8,341 bases of DNA, from assembly GCA_021801545.1 (NCBI GenBank), contig JAJYXX010000326.1, positions 1 through 8,341 on the forward strand, given 5' to 3'. Under the pieces are notes generated by a model that worked only from the letters and a program-made list of their open reading frames with translations, made no database searches and was not told where the DNA came from. The stretch is from Chloroflexota bacterium. Lineage in GTDB: Bacteria; Chloroflexota; Limnocylindria; Limnocylindrales; CSP1-4. Position 1 is the first letter of the stretch; each line of letters opens with the position of its first letter. The position numbers were made by a program, and so were the translations under genes. This document shows, piece by piece, positions 1 through 5,745 of this stretch.

Positions 1-93
1 GAAGCCCCAGCGCGCGTGCTCGGTTGCGACGACCTTCCCGCCGACGAGCCGGCCGATCAGGGCGTCGGGCGTCCCCGGCTCACGGGCGGTCAC
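1..93 (-). CDS. Partial CDS, N-terminal 31 codons only, function unassigned
   Basis: Reading leftward from a GTG at 93-91, the frame is open to the left edge of the window (31 codons). The GTG shares bases with the TGA stop of the DUF3052-like gene (GTGA, 4-base overlap), the usual sign of translational coupling inside an operon. Visible residues include GRLVGGKVVATEHARWGF near the cut end. A short lead-in followed by a turn rich in Gly, Arg and Trp could be the start of a phosphotransferase (APH-like) fold, but that is a guess from 31 residues and I assign no function. The rest of the gene lies outside the window. Confidence 0.55.
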   Translation of the reverse strand, partial: MTAREPGTPDALIGRLVGGKVVATEHARWGF

Positions 94-545
94 TCCTCGG
101 CGACCTGGCGTCGGGCGACCGGACGCCACACGGTCCCACGCCGGGCGGGCGGGCGCTGGTCGAGTGGGATGACGAGGCGCATCGCGGTGCGCGTCTCCGA
201 GAACGAGACGACCTTGTTGTCGATGAGGCCGGCCGCCCTCGCGGCGGCGATCACGTCGACGTCGCGCAGGGTGGCCGCCCGACCTTTGCCGGACACAACC
301 CAGATCGCACCGTTCGGCACGATTGATTGCCGAAGCTCGGCGAGCCACCCGAGGTCGCCAGGTGAGTCGGCGGCGAGGAAGACGAGGTCGATGGCGGGGT
401 GGGGGAGCCTCTCGACGACGTTGCCCGTCCGCGCACGGAGGAGCTCGCGGAAGACCGGGTCGTCGATCCCGACGAGAGCAACCCGCGCCCCCGGCCGGAC
501 GCCGAGCTTGTCGAGCAGCGGGCGGTTCGAGGCGAGTTCGGGCAT
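90..545 (-). CDS. DUF3052-like protein (151 aa)
   Basis: A small soluble protein of unknown function that resembles the DUF3052 family found mainly in actinobacteria. Visible family-like features in order are: an N-terminal NRPLLDKLGVRPGARVALVG segment (about residues 7-26), a central hydrophobic strand with Asp (IDLVFLAADSPGDLGW, about 69-84), then PNGAIWVVSGKGR (about 94-106), where the family usually has a Gly-x-Leu/Ile-Trp-Val followed by a Lys motif, and a C-terminal GLIDNKVVSFSETRTAMRLV (about 120-139). There is no signal peptide or membrane segment. I chose the ATG at 545 because homology begins there; the longer frame back to 659 adds only low-complexity Arg/Pro/Gly sequence and would overlap the divergent gene. 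The gene is transcribed with the partial gene downstream through a GTGA overlap. The family name is recalled from sequence pattern; its biochemical role is not known to me. Confidence 0.75.
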   Translation of the reverse strand: MPELASNRPLLDKLGVRPGARVALVGIDDPVFRELLRARTGNVVERLPHPAIDLVFLAADSPGDLGWLAELRQSIVPNGAIWVVSGKGRAATLRDVDVIAAARAAGLIDNKVVSFSETRTAMRLVIPLDQRPPARRGTVWRPVARRQVAEE

Positions 546-551
546 GGCGCG

Positions 552-557
552 ATCCTG
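552..557 (-). promoter_or_regulatory. Possible -10 box for the DUF3052-like gene
   Basis: On the minus strand the hexamer CAGGAT lies 6 bases before the ATG at 545. It keeps the A at position 2 and T at position 6 of a -10 box. That spacing would put transcription start on or next to the start codon, giving a leaderless mRNA. The AGGA within it could instead be read as a weak ribosome binding site. There is no clear -35. Confidence 0.3.
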
Positions 558-643
558 CCACGGGTATCGGCCGGTGTCACGCGGTCTCGCGTCACGGCGC
601 CAGCCGCCTGGGTCCCGTCCCGCGCCCGGGCCGGCGCCCGGCC

Positions 644-649
644 TATCCT
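644..649 (+). promoter_or_regulatory. Possible -10 box for the AcuC-GNAT gene, leaderless
   Basis: TATCCT ends 8 bases before the ATG at 658, and there is no Shine-Dalgarno sequence between. This geometry suggests a transcript beginning at or within a base or two of the start codon. The 112-bp gap between the two divergent starts (545 and 658) must hold both promoters. No -35 is obvious. Confidence 0.4.
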
Positions 650-657
650 TGGCTGCC

Positions 658-2418
658 ATGGGTGACGGTCCGCTCCTCGTCTACGGTCCCCGGTCGCACG
701 CGTACGATTTCGGCCCGGGCCATCCGCTGACGCCTCGTCGCTTCGGGCCCGGGATCGATCTTCTTACCGCGCTCGGGGCCCGGCCGGGACTCGCACCCGA
801 GCCAGCCACCGATGAGGAACTCCTGGCGATCCACAGCGGCGACTACCTCGCTGCCGTCCGGCGGTTCTCGGCCGACCCCTGGGCGCCGCCGGAGGCGGGG
901 ATCGGGCCGGGTGACAACCCACCGTTCCTGGGGATGCACGATGCCGCCGCGACCGTCGCCGGGGGCTCGCTGCGCGCGGTCGAGGCGATCCTGCGCGGCG
1001 ACGTCGAGCATGCCCTTCACCCCGGCGGCGGCCTCCATCACGCGATGCCCGACCGGGCCAGCGGGTTCTGCATTTACGACGACCCGGCGCTCGCGATCGC
1101 TCGCGCTCGGGCGGCCGACCGCCGCGTGCTGTACATCGACCTCGACGTCCACCACGGCGACGGGGTCCAGGCGATGCATGCCGCAGACCCCGGCGTGCTC
1201 ACGGTGTCGCTCCACGAATCGGGCATGTATCTCTTCCCCGGCACCGGGTACGCCACCGAGCTGGGTGACGGGGCGGCGGCCGGGACGGTCGTCAACGTCC
1301 CGCTCGAGCCCCTGACCGGCGAGGCCGCCTGGCTGGCCTCGGTCGAGTCGCTCGTCCCGCTCCTGGCGGCCGGGTTCGGCCCCGATCTGGTTGTCAGCCA
1401 GCACGGCGCCGACAGCCACGTCTGGGATCCGCTCGCCCATTTGCGCGTGACGACGACGGCGATGGACGCCGCGGCCCGGCTCGTCGACCGGGTCGCGCAC
1501 CGGTGGGGGACGGGTGCCTGGCTGGCGACCGGAGGGGGAGGCTACGACGTCTACCGGGTCGTGCCCCGGGCATGGGCCCTGACCTGGCTGGCCGGCGCCC
1601 ACCGCGAGGCGCCTGCCCGGCTTCCGAAGGCCTGGCGGGATCGCTGGGCGGACGAAGCGGCGCGCCACGGCCAGACGCCGCTTCCGTCGCGGTTCACCGA
1701 CGAGCCGAACGCCGGAGAGCCGATGGATGGCGCTCAGGCCGCGGCCGAGGCGCGCTCGCGCGAGACCGCCGCGCTCGTGCGCTCGATCGTCGTTCCCCGG
1801 CTCCTCCGCGAGGCGGCCGATCGCGGATGGTGGTCGCCGCTCGATGGGTCGGCTGCGTCCGCGGGCGACCGGCGTGGCTGGCGATCGGATCTACGGCCGG
1901 AGCACACGCCGGCCATCGTCGACCGGCTCGACGCGGCCGTCCTCGAACGGCTGGTCCTCGCGCCGCGCGTGATCCCGCCACTCGACCCGGCGGCCGGCCG
2001 GGCGATCGTCCTGAGGGCCCTGCGCGACGTGAGCCCGGCGGCGGTCACGGTAGCCGTCGACGGAGAGCGGATCGTGGGACTCGTCCTCTCGTCTCGGTCC
2101 CTGACGGCACCCGCTCGGCGCGACCTCCTCGCGCTGGGCGTCGCCCCGGCCGCGCGCGACGCGGGCCTCGGGCGTCGGCTGCTCGACGCGCATCTCCGGA
2201 CGCTCGACCGGGAGCAGGGGGAGGAAACGGTCGAGGCGCTCGTCACGGTGGGCGAGCGGGATCCGGTGGCGCCGGCCGATGCGGGCGAGCGCCGCCGGAT
2301 CGCCGAACGGCTCCTCGGTTCCGCAGGGTTCTCGGTGACGGATGCACCGGGAGCCGTCGGACGAACCGACCCGTGGGCGATCCGTGGCGTGCGGCGAGTG
2401 CCGGGTCAGGGCCGGTGA
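658..2418 (+). CDS. acuC: AcuC-type zinc deacetylase fused to a C-terminal GNAT-like acetyltransferase domain (586 aa)
   Basis: Residues about 1-385 form a class I-type histone deacetylase/AcuC domain, a zinc hydrolase that removes acetyl groups from lysines. The catalytic parts are complete: GGGLHHA at 123-129 (His127/His128 pair), zinc ligands Asp163 and His165 in DLDVHHGDG, third ligand Asp252 in QHGADSH, and catalytic Tyr296 in TGGGGYDVYR. The FPGTG turn is at 194-198 and the AcuC-like tail (LPSRFTDEP) at 342-350. After a linker, residues about 430-580 look like a GNAT domain: strand pair VTVAVDGERIVGLVLSS (463-479), then LLALGVAPAARDAGLGRRLL, whose Arg500-x-x-Gly503-x-Gly505 fits the acetyl-CoA pyrophosphate loop, and a final segment about 545-579. 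Usual AcuC length is near 390 residues, so the extra 200 are the GNAT part. In Bacillus, AcuC and the acetyltransferase AcuA act on acetyl-CoA synthetase; the same target here is inference. The ATG at 658 is where homology starts; upstream frame is junk-like. There is no signal peptide, so it should be cytosolic. Confidence 0.9.
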   Translation: MGDGPLLVYGPRSHAYDFGPGHPLTPRRFGPGIDLLTALGARPGLAPEPATDEELLAIHSGDYLAAVRRFSADPWAPPEAGIGPGDNPPFLGMHDAAATVAGGSLRAVEAILRGDVEHALHPGGGLHHAMPDRASGFCIYDDPALAIARARAADRRVLYIDLDVHHGDGVQAMHAADPGVLTVSLHESGMYLFPGTGYATELGDGAAAGTVVNVPLEPLTGEAAWLASVESLVPLLAAGFGPDLVVSQHGADSHVWDPLAHLRVTTTAMDAAARLVDRVAHRWGTGAWLATGGGGYDVYRVVPRAWALTWLAGAHREAPARLPKAWRDRWADEAARHGQTPLPSRFTDEPNAGEPMDGAQAAAEARSRETAALVRSIVVPRLLREAADRGWWSPLDGSAASAGDRRGWRSDLRPEHTPAIVDRLDAAVLERLVLAPRVIPPLDPAAGRAIVLRALRDVSPAAVTVAVDGERIVGLVLSSRSLTAPARRDLLALGVAPAARDAGLGRRLLDAHLRTLDREQGEETVEALVTVGERDPVAPADAGERRRIAERLLGSAGFSVTDAPGAVGRTDPWAIRGVRRVPGQGR

Positions 2419-2436
2419 CGCGCGACCTTCGGGTGT

Positions 2437-2462
2437 GGGCGCCGGGTCTTGCCCCGGTGTCC
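2437..2462 (+). terminator. Stem-loop 18 bases after the AcuC-GNAT stop
   Basis: GGGCGCCGGG at 2437-2446 pairs with CCCGGTGTCC at 2453-2462: ten pairs including two G-U wobbles, around a six-base loop TCTTGC. It lies 18 bases past the stop at 2418. No T-run follows, so it is not a classic intrinsic terminator; it may stabilise the mRNA end or end transcription with help. Confidence 0.45.
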
Positions 2463-2601
2463 TGCGAGAAAGGGACAAGCGGACCATCGAGCCGTGACGT
2501 AGTACCTTGCGCCGCCACTCCTTCTCGACCGGACTCCTGCCTAGCGCGACAGGGTCGGCGGAGCGGTATGGCGATCCGAGCCCTGGTTCGCCCCGGAAAG
2601 C

Positions 2602-2609
2602 AAGGAGGT
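2602..2609 (+). promoter_or_regulatory. Strong ribosome binding site deciding the DoxX-like start
   Basis: AAGGAGGT lies 6 bases before GTG at 2616 and is a near-perfect match to the 16S anti-SD. It selects this GTG over an in-frame ATG at 2568, which has only a weak GGAG before it. In the 197-base gap from 2419, apart from the stem-loop at its left end, I see no convincing -35/-10 pair. Confidence 0.8.
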
Positions 2610-2615
2610 TGGAAC

Positions 2616-3365
2616 GTGTCGACGCTGCGTGGCCTGGCCATCCCGATCGGAGTCGTCGCCGCTCTGTTGCTCGTCTACCTCGTGAACCCATGGGTGGAAC
2701 CGGAAGGCGGCGTTCGCCAGCTCGTCACGGTCGCCTTCTGGGTGACATCGATCGTGCTCGTCGTTGCGCTCTTCCAGGATCGAAAGAGCCCGGAGAGTCA
2801 GAATGTCGAAATCGAGGGGCCGGCCTTCGCGCGATTCCTGTTCAACAACTCACGCGCGGGCCTGTTCTGGCTGCCGATCCGGATCTTCGTCGGGTTCTCG
2901 TGGCTCGAGGCCGGCCTTCACAAGATCACAGACCCCAAGTGGACCGCCGGCGGCGCGGCACTGCGCGGGTACTGGGAGCGAGCGGCCGCGATCCCCGAAC
3001 AGGGTCGCCCGCCGATCACCTACGAGTGGTACCGGGACTTCATCAACACGCTGCTCGCGGGCAACCACGAGACGTGGTTCGCCTGGGTGATCACCATCGG
3101 CGAGCTCGCGGTCGGGGTGGGCCTGATCCTGGGCGTGCTGACGGGCTTCGCGGCGTTCTTCGGCGCGTTCATGAACATGTCGTTCCTGCTGGCGGGCTCC
3201 GCTTCCACGAACCCCGTCCTGTTCACGCTGGCCGTCGGCCTGATCCTGGCCTGGAGAGTGGCCGGCTACTACGGCGTCGACCGCTACCTGCTGCCGCGGC
3301 TGGGTGCGCCGTGGAGTCCGGGGGCGCTCTTCATGCGTCCGCGGGCCGGTTCGACGTCGAGCTGA
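2616..3365 (+). CDS. DoxX/DoxD-like membrane protein (249 aa)
   Basis: A multi-pass inner membrane protein of the DoxX/DoxD type. Hydrophobic segments are visible at about residues 7-24, 36-53, 83-101, 153-175, 177-195 and 200-216. The DoxX-like core begins at LFWLPIRIFVGFSWLEAGLHKITDP (about 83-107), the signature first helix ending in a His-Lys pair, and includes YEWYRDFINTLLAG (136-149) on a non-membrane loop, the helix IGELAVGVGLILGVLTG (161-177), FMNMSFLLAG (185-194) and the closing RVAGYYGVDRYLLPRLG (214-230). The two N-terminal helices are an extension before the usual four-helix core. DoxD is the small subunit of archaeal thiosulfate:quinone oxidoreductase, but most bacterial members have no proven substrate, so a redox or quinone role is only inferred. 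No DoxA or sulfur gene is adjacent. It is probably transcribed alone: the next gene is convergent, stop codons 6 bases apart. An in-frame ATG at 2568 would add 16 residues. Confidence 0.85.
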   Translation: MSTLRGLAIPIGVVAALLLVYLVNPWVEPEGGVRQLVTVAFWVTSIVLVVALFQDRKSPESQNVEIEGPAFARFLFNNSRAGLFWLPIRIFVGFSWLEAGLHKITDPKWTAGGAALRGYWERAAAIPEQGRPPITYEWYRDFINTLLAGNHETWFAWVITIGELAVGVGLILGVLTGFAAFFGAFMNMSFLLAGSASTNPVLFTLAVGLILAWRVAGYYGVDRYLLPRLGAPWSPGALFMRPRAGSTSS

Positions 3366-3371
3366 CCGATA

Positions 3372-4751
3372 TCAGTTGCGAGGCGCCGGCGCTTGCGAGG
3401 CGCCGGCGCCTCGCAAGGCTTCCATCGGACGGAGACCGGCCCCAAGCACAGCCGCCAGACTGTCGTCGATGATCGAGAGCGCCAGGTCGATCTCGTCTTC
3501 GGTCACCGTGAGCGGTGGCGCGATCCGCCACACGCTATTGGCACCGACGTGCCGGACGATGTTCATCGACAGACCGCGGGCGAGGCACTCGTCGGTCGCC
3601 CGGGAACCGAGCTCTTCGGCCGGCTGACGCGACTGGCGATCCGTGACGAGCTCGACCCCGAGCAGGAGGCCGCGGCCACGGACCTCGCCGATGATGGGAT
3701 ACCGGTGAGCCAGCTCCAGCAGGCCCGCCCGTAGGCGCGCGCCCATGGTGGCCGCCCGCTCCGGCAGACGCTCCTCGGTGATCACGTCGAGCACCGCCAG
3801 GCCCACCGCGGCCGGCAGGGGATCGCTCACATGGCTCGTCACGTGGACGAACCCGCGGTCGAGGATTCGCTCCTCCAGCTCGGGACTGATGACCGTCGCC
3901 GCAAGCGGCAGTCCTCCGCCCAGCGTCTTCGAGACCGTCACGATGTCTGGGACGACGCCGTCCTGCTCGAAGCCGAACATCGTTCCCAGCCGGCCGAATC
4001 CGGTCTGGGCCTCGTCGACGATCAACAGGCCGCCACGTGCCCGCGTCAGCTCGGCGAGCCGGCGCAGGTAGCCTGGCGGCGGGTCGATGACGCCGCCGGC
4101 CGAGAGGACGGGCTCGGCGATCGTCCCCGCGAGCGAGCCGGCGCCGTTCGCGTCGAACAGCTCGAAGCCCCGTTCGAGGCAGGCCAGATCGCACCCCGGG
4201 CAGGCCGACGCGCCATCGGCTCGACGCCGGACCTGGCAGCGGTAGGCGTAGGGGGCCGGAATGGCGAAGGTGCCCGGCAGTTGCGGGCCGTATCCGTGGT
4301 GGGCCACCGAGTAGGTAACCGAGGCCACCCCGGCCGTCAGCCCGTGGAAGCTCTGGTCGAGCCCGACGATCTCGAAGCGCCCGGTTGCGAGCTTCGCGAT
4401 GCGCATCGCGATCTCGTTCGACTCGGAGCCGGTGTTGAGGATGATCGCCTTCTCGAGGGGAGCGGGGAGGAGCTCCGCCAGGCGGGCAGCCAGGCGCACG
4501 ACCTCCTCGGAGAGCATCCAGCTGTTGAGGTGGAGGACCCGATCACAGGCGGCTCGGATCGCCTCCACGATCCGCGGGTGGTTATGGCCGATCGTGCTGC
4601 AGATCTGGCCGCTCGTGAAGTCGAGAACCCGGTTGCCGTCGCGGTCCCAGATCCAGCTCCCGCTCGCCCGCTCGACGAGGAACGGGGCGAAGCCAGGGAC
4701 ATAGCGGATCAGGTGGCGATCGGCCAACGCCATCAGGGGGTCGCGCGCCAT
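3372..4751 (-). CDS. dgdA: 2,2-dialkylglycine decarboxylase-like class III PLP enzyme (459 aa)
   Basis: A fold-type I PLP enzyme. It matches Burkholderia cepacia dialkylglycine decarboxylase (DGD) over nearly its whole length; DGD decarboxylates 2,2-dialkylglycines such as 2-aminoisobutyrate and then transaminates pyruvate. Schiff-base lysine is Lys275 (VSKTLGGGLPLAA), with Asp246 and Gln249 in DEAQTGFGR, Gln49 in LDFTSGQ, cofactor loop TGSES (107-111) and carboxylate-binding Arg409. The potassium-site residues of DGD are kept: Leu75, Ser77, Val308, Asp310, with Ser306 for Thr303. Three substrate-pocket residues differ: Ile50 for Met53, Phe135 for Trp138, Ala218 for Ser215. A six-residue longer segment at 172-191 carries four Cys. 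Start: ATG at 4751 with AGGAGG four bases upstream. Residues after about 437 are unconserved and encoded by a repeat. It faces doxX tail to tail and shares a 227-base gap with the next, divergent gene. A related aminotransferase specificity remains possible because of the pocket changes. Confidence 0.88.
   Translation of the reverse strand: MARDPLMALADRHLIRYVPGFAPFLVERASGSWIWDRDGNRVLDFTSGQICSTIGHNHPRIVEAIRAACDRVLHLNSWMLSEEVVRLAARLAELLPAPLEKAIILNTGSESNEIAMRIAKLATGRFEIVGLDQSFHGLTAGVASVTYSVAHHGYGPQLPGTFAIPAPYAYRCQVRRRADGASACPGCDLACLERGFELFDANGAGSLAGTIAEPVLSAGGVIDPPPGYLRRLAELTRARGGLLIVDEAQTGFGRLGTMFGFEQDGVVPDIVTVSKTLGGGLPLAATVISPELEERILDRGFVHVTSHVSDPLPAAVGLAVLDVITEERLPERAATMGARLRAGLLELAHRYPIIGEVRGRGLLLGVELVTDRQSRQPAEELGSRATDECLARGLSMNIVRHVGANSVWRIAPPLTVTEDEIDLALSIIDDSLAAVLGAGLRPMEALRGAGASQAPAPRN
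3376..3409. repeat. Perfect 17-bp tandem duplication at the decarboxylase 3' end
   Basis: TTGCGAGGCGCCGGCGC occurs twice back to back (3376-3392 and 3393-3409). It encodes the last residues of the decarboxylase. As 17 is not a multiple of three, the second copy shifts the frame: without one copy the protein would run on to a TGA at 3331-3333 and overlap the doxX 3' end. Confidence 0.9.
3392..3417. terminator. Perfect 26-bp palindrome between convergent genes
   Basis: CTTGCGAGGCGCC followed directly by its exact reverse complement, centred between 3404 and 3405. It lies 26 bases after the doxX stop and inside the last codons of the decarboxylase. It could act as a two-way terminator, but no T-run flanks it and there is no loop, so the function is uncertain. 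Confidence 0.5.
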
Positions 4752-4978
4752 CGGTCCTCCTCGCTCACGCGCCTCTCCTCGGCGCCAGCATCCGAACCCC
4801 CAAATGACACCTCCAGCGACTCAGGCCGGAGGGCCGACTCTCCGCAGCCTACCAGCACACGCAGCCCGGCGGATGTGGGCAGCAGGCTGCTCGTGCTGGC
4901 TGGGGTGCCGCATGGGGAGGCCGGCGCGGTACGAACGGGTGATTGTGTCTCGCCCGCCGGCAGAGGAGCCTGCTGCGC
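4752..4978. other. Divergent intergenic region with both ribosome binding sites
   Basis: This 227-base gap separates the divergent starts at 4751 (minus) and 4979 (plus). On the minus strand AGGAGG (4756-4761) precedes the decarboxylase ATG. On the plus strand AGAGGAG (4962-4968) precedes the GTG at 4979. A TAGGCT hexamer on the minus strand (4851-4846) is a possible -10 for the decarboxylase, about 95 bases upstream, but lacks a matching -35. Long frames crossing the region are composition-driven. I see no operator-like repeat. Confidence 0.5.
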
Positions 4979-5605
4979 GTGAGCTCGCCATACCCACCGT
5001 CGGGACGCGCGACGCTTGTGCTGGAGCGTCTGCCCGAGGCGTCCCACGAGCCCGACTCCGTCACCGATGCGCCGCTTGTCGGTTTCGACGCCTTCTCCTC
5101 TGAACATCGGATCTTCGGCTGGGTGCGGCTGTCCGCGGATCGCCTGACCGACCTCCTGAACGTGCACGCGGAGCTCGCGCTCGTCAACGTCCAGGTCGAA
5201 CGGCTCTCGGACGGGCGGATGGAGTGGCTGGATCGTGTCGTCATCCATCGAGACCAGCTCGTCGCCGTTCGGGCGGGCGGCCCTCGGGGCGACCCGGCGC
5301 GCCGGCAGCGAGGGCGTCTCCATCCGCTGGTGGTCAAGTCCGGTTCCTACCTCATCGGCGGGTACCTGCACGCGCGGCCCGGCGTCGCTCCGCTCGTGGA
5401 GATCGGTCAACGGCCGCCCATGATCCCGCTGTCGTCGGCGTCGCTGGAGTACTGGCGCGAAGGGTGCCGGGTAGCCCAGTGGGTCGGGACGATCCTGTTC
5501 AACCGCGACCTGGCCGAGGCGATCGAGGTCGTTCACGAGGAGGACCTCGAGTTCGGAACGTTGACCTGGCGATTCATCGGTCGGGCCGGCCGGCCCGACC
5601 GGTAG
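4979..5605 (+). CDS. Unrecognised protein with an apparent two-fold internal repeat (208 aa)
   Basis: I do not recognise this family. The protein has no signal peptide or membrane helix. After a variable N-terminus (about 1-43), two similar segments follow: residues about 46-98 (from RIFGWVRLSADRLTDLLN to VVIHRDQLVAV) and about 124-184 (from YLIGGYLHARPGVAPLVEIG to GTILFNRDLAEAIEVV). Both start with a Gly-aromatic strand, have an Arg/Pro-rich middle with a Pro/Leu-rich strand and end in a hydrophobic strand, then (H/N)RDL/Q and a short hydrophobic stretch. The joining stretch 101-114 is Arg-rich (GPRGDPARRQRGRLH). This suggests a duplicated small beta domain, perhaps a binding rather than catalytic unit; no conserved catalytic set is seen. 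Start: the GTG at 4979 has AGAGGAG ten bases upstream; an in-frame TTG at 4943 would add 12 residues. The end of the gene (IGRAGRPDR) is encoded by a perfect palindrome. The gene precedes lhr by 155 bases on the same strand, but lhr has its own promoter-like box. Confidence 0.7.
   Translation: MSSPYPPSGRATLVLERLPEASHEPDSVTDAPLVGFDAFSSEHRIFGWVRLSADRLTDLLNVHAELALVNVQVERLSDGRMEWLDRVVIHRDQLVAVRAGGPRGDPARRQRGRLHPLVVKSGSYLIGGYLHARPGVAPLVEIGQRPPMIPLSSASLEYWREGCRVAQWVGTILFNRDLAEAIEVVHEEDLEFGTLTWRFIGRAGRPDR
5578..5601. terminator. Perfect 24-bp palindrome over the 3' end of the two-repeat gene
   Basis: CGGTCGGGCCGG at 5578-5589 is followed directly by its exact reverse complement at 5590-5601, ending one base before the TAG (5603-5605). 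In RNA it would fold as a very stable stem. The following bases are GGTAGGATCG, with no T-run. It may be a terminator-like or mRNA 3'-end structure, or a protein-binding site. Confidence 0.5.
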
Positions 5606-5745
5606 GATCGTCGGCGAAGGGCGGAGCGGGGGCGAGCTGGTTGGGGGGTGCGGCCGAGGACTTCCGGCCCCTTGGCGGCTCCAGCCCGCCTGCCGCCCGC
5701 TTGTCGCGGAAGTAGAACGGATGGTCGGTTTCGGTCGGTCCGGCG

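Noticed and set aside
16..657. Upstream extension of the AcuC-GNAT frame (214 extra residues)
   Set aside because: It overlaps the DUF3052-like gene on the other strand, is low-complexity Arg/Ser/Pro sequence, and AcuC homology starts at 658.
643..1668. 341-codon minus-strand frame opposite the deacetylase
   Set aside because: It is antisense to an intact deacetylase with all catalytic residues, and its own sequence shows no domain.
2472..2505. GGGACA and TAGTAC as a promoter for the DoxX-like gene
   Set aside because: The spacing of about 21 bases is too long and both hexamers are weak.
2507..3472. 321-codon plus-strand frame overlapping the DoxX-like gene
   Set aside because: It has Arg/Gly/Pro-rich composition and no ribosome binding site, whereas the DoxX-like frame has a strong one and clear membrane helices.
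3831..4982. 383-codon plus-strand frame across the decarboxylase and intergenic gap
   Set aside because: It lies antisense to a well-matched PLP enzyme and has no recognisable domain.
5640..5715. Possible tRNA or small structured RNA between the two-repeat gene and lhr
   Set aside because: Several short GC stems can be drawn, but there is no T-loop motif, CCA end, anticodon arm or SRP-like conserved loop.
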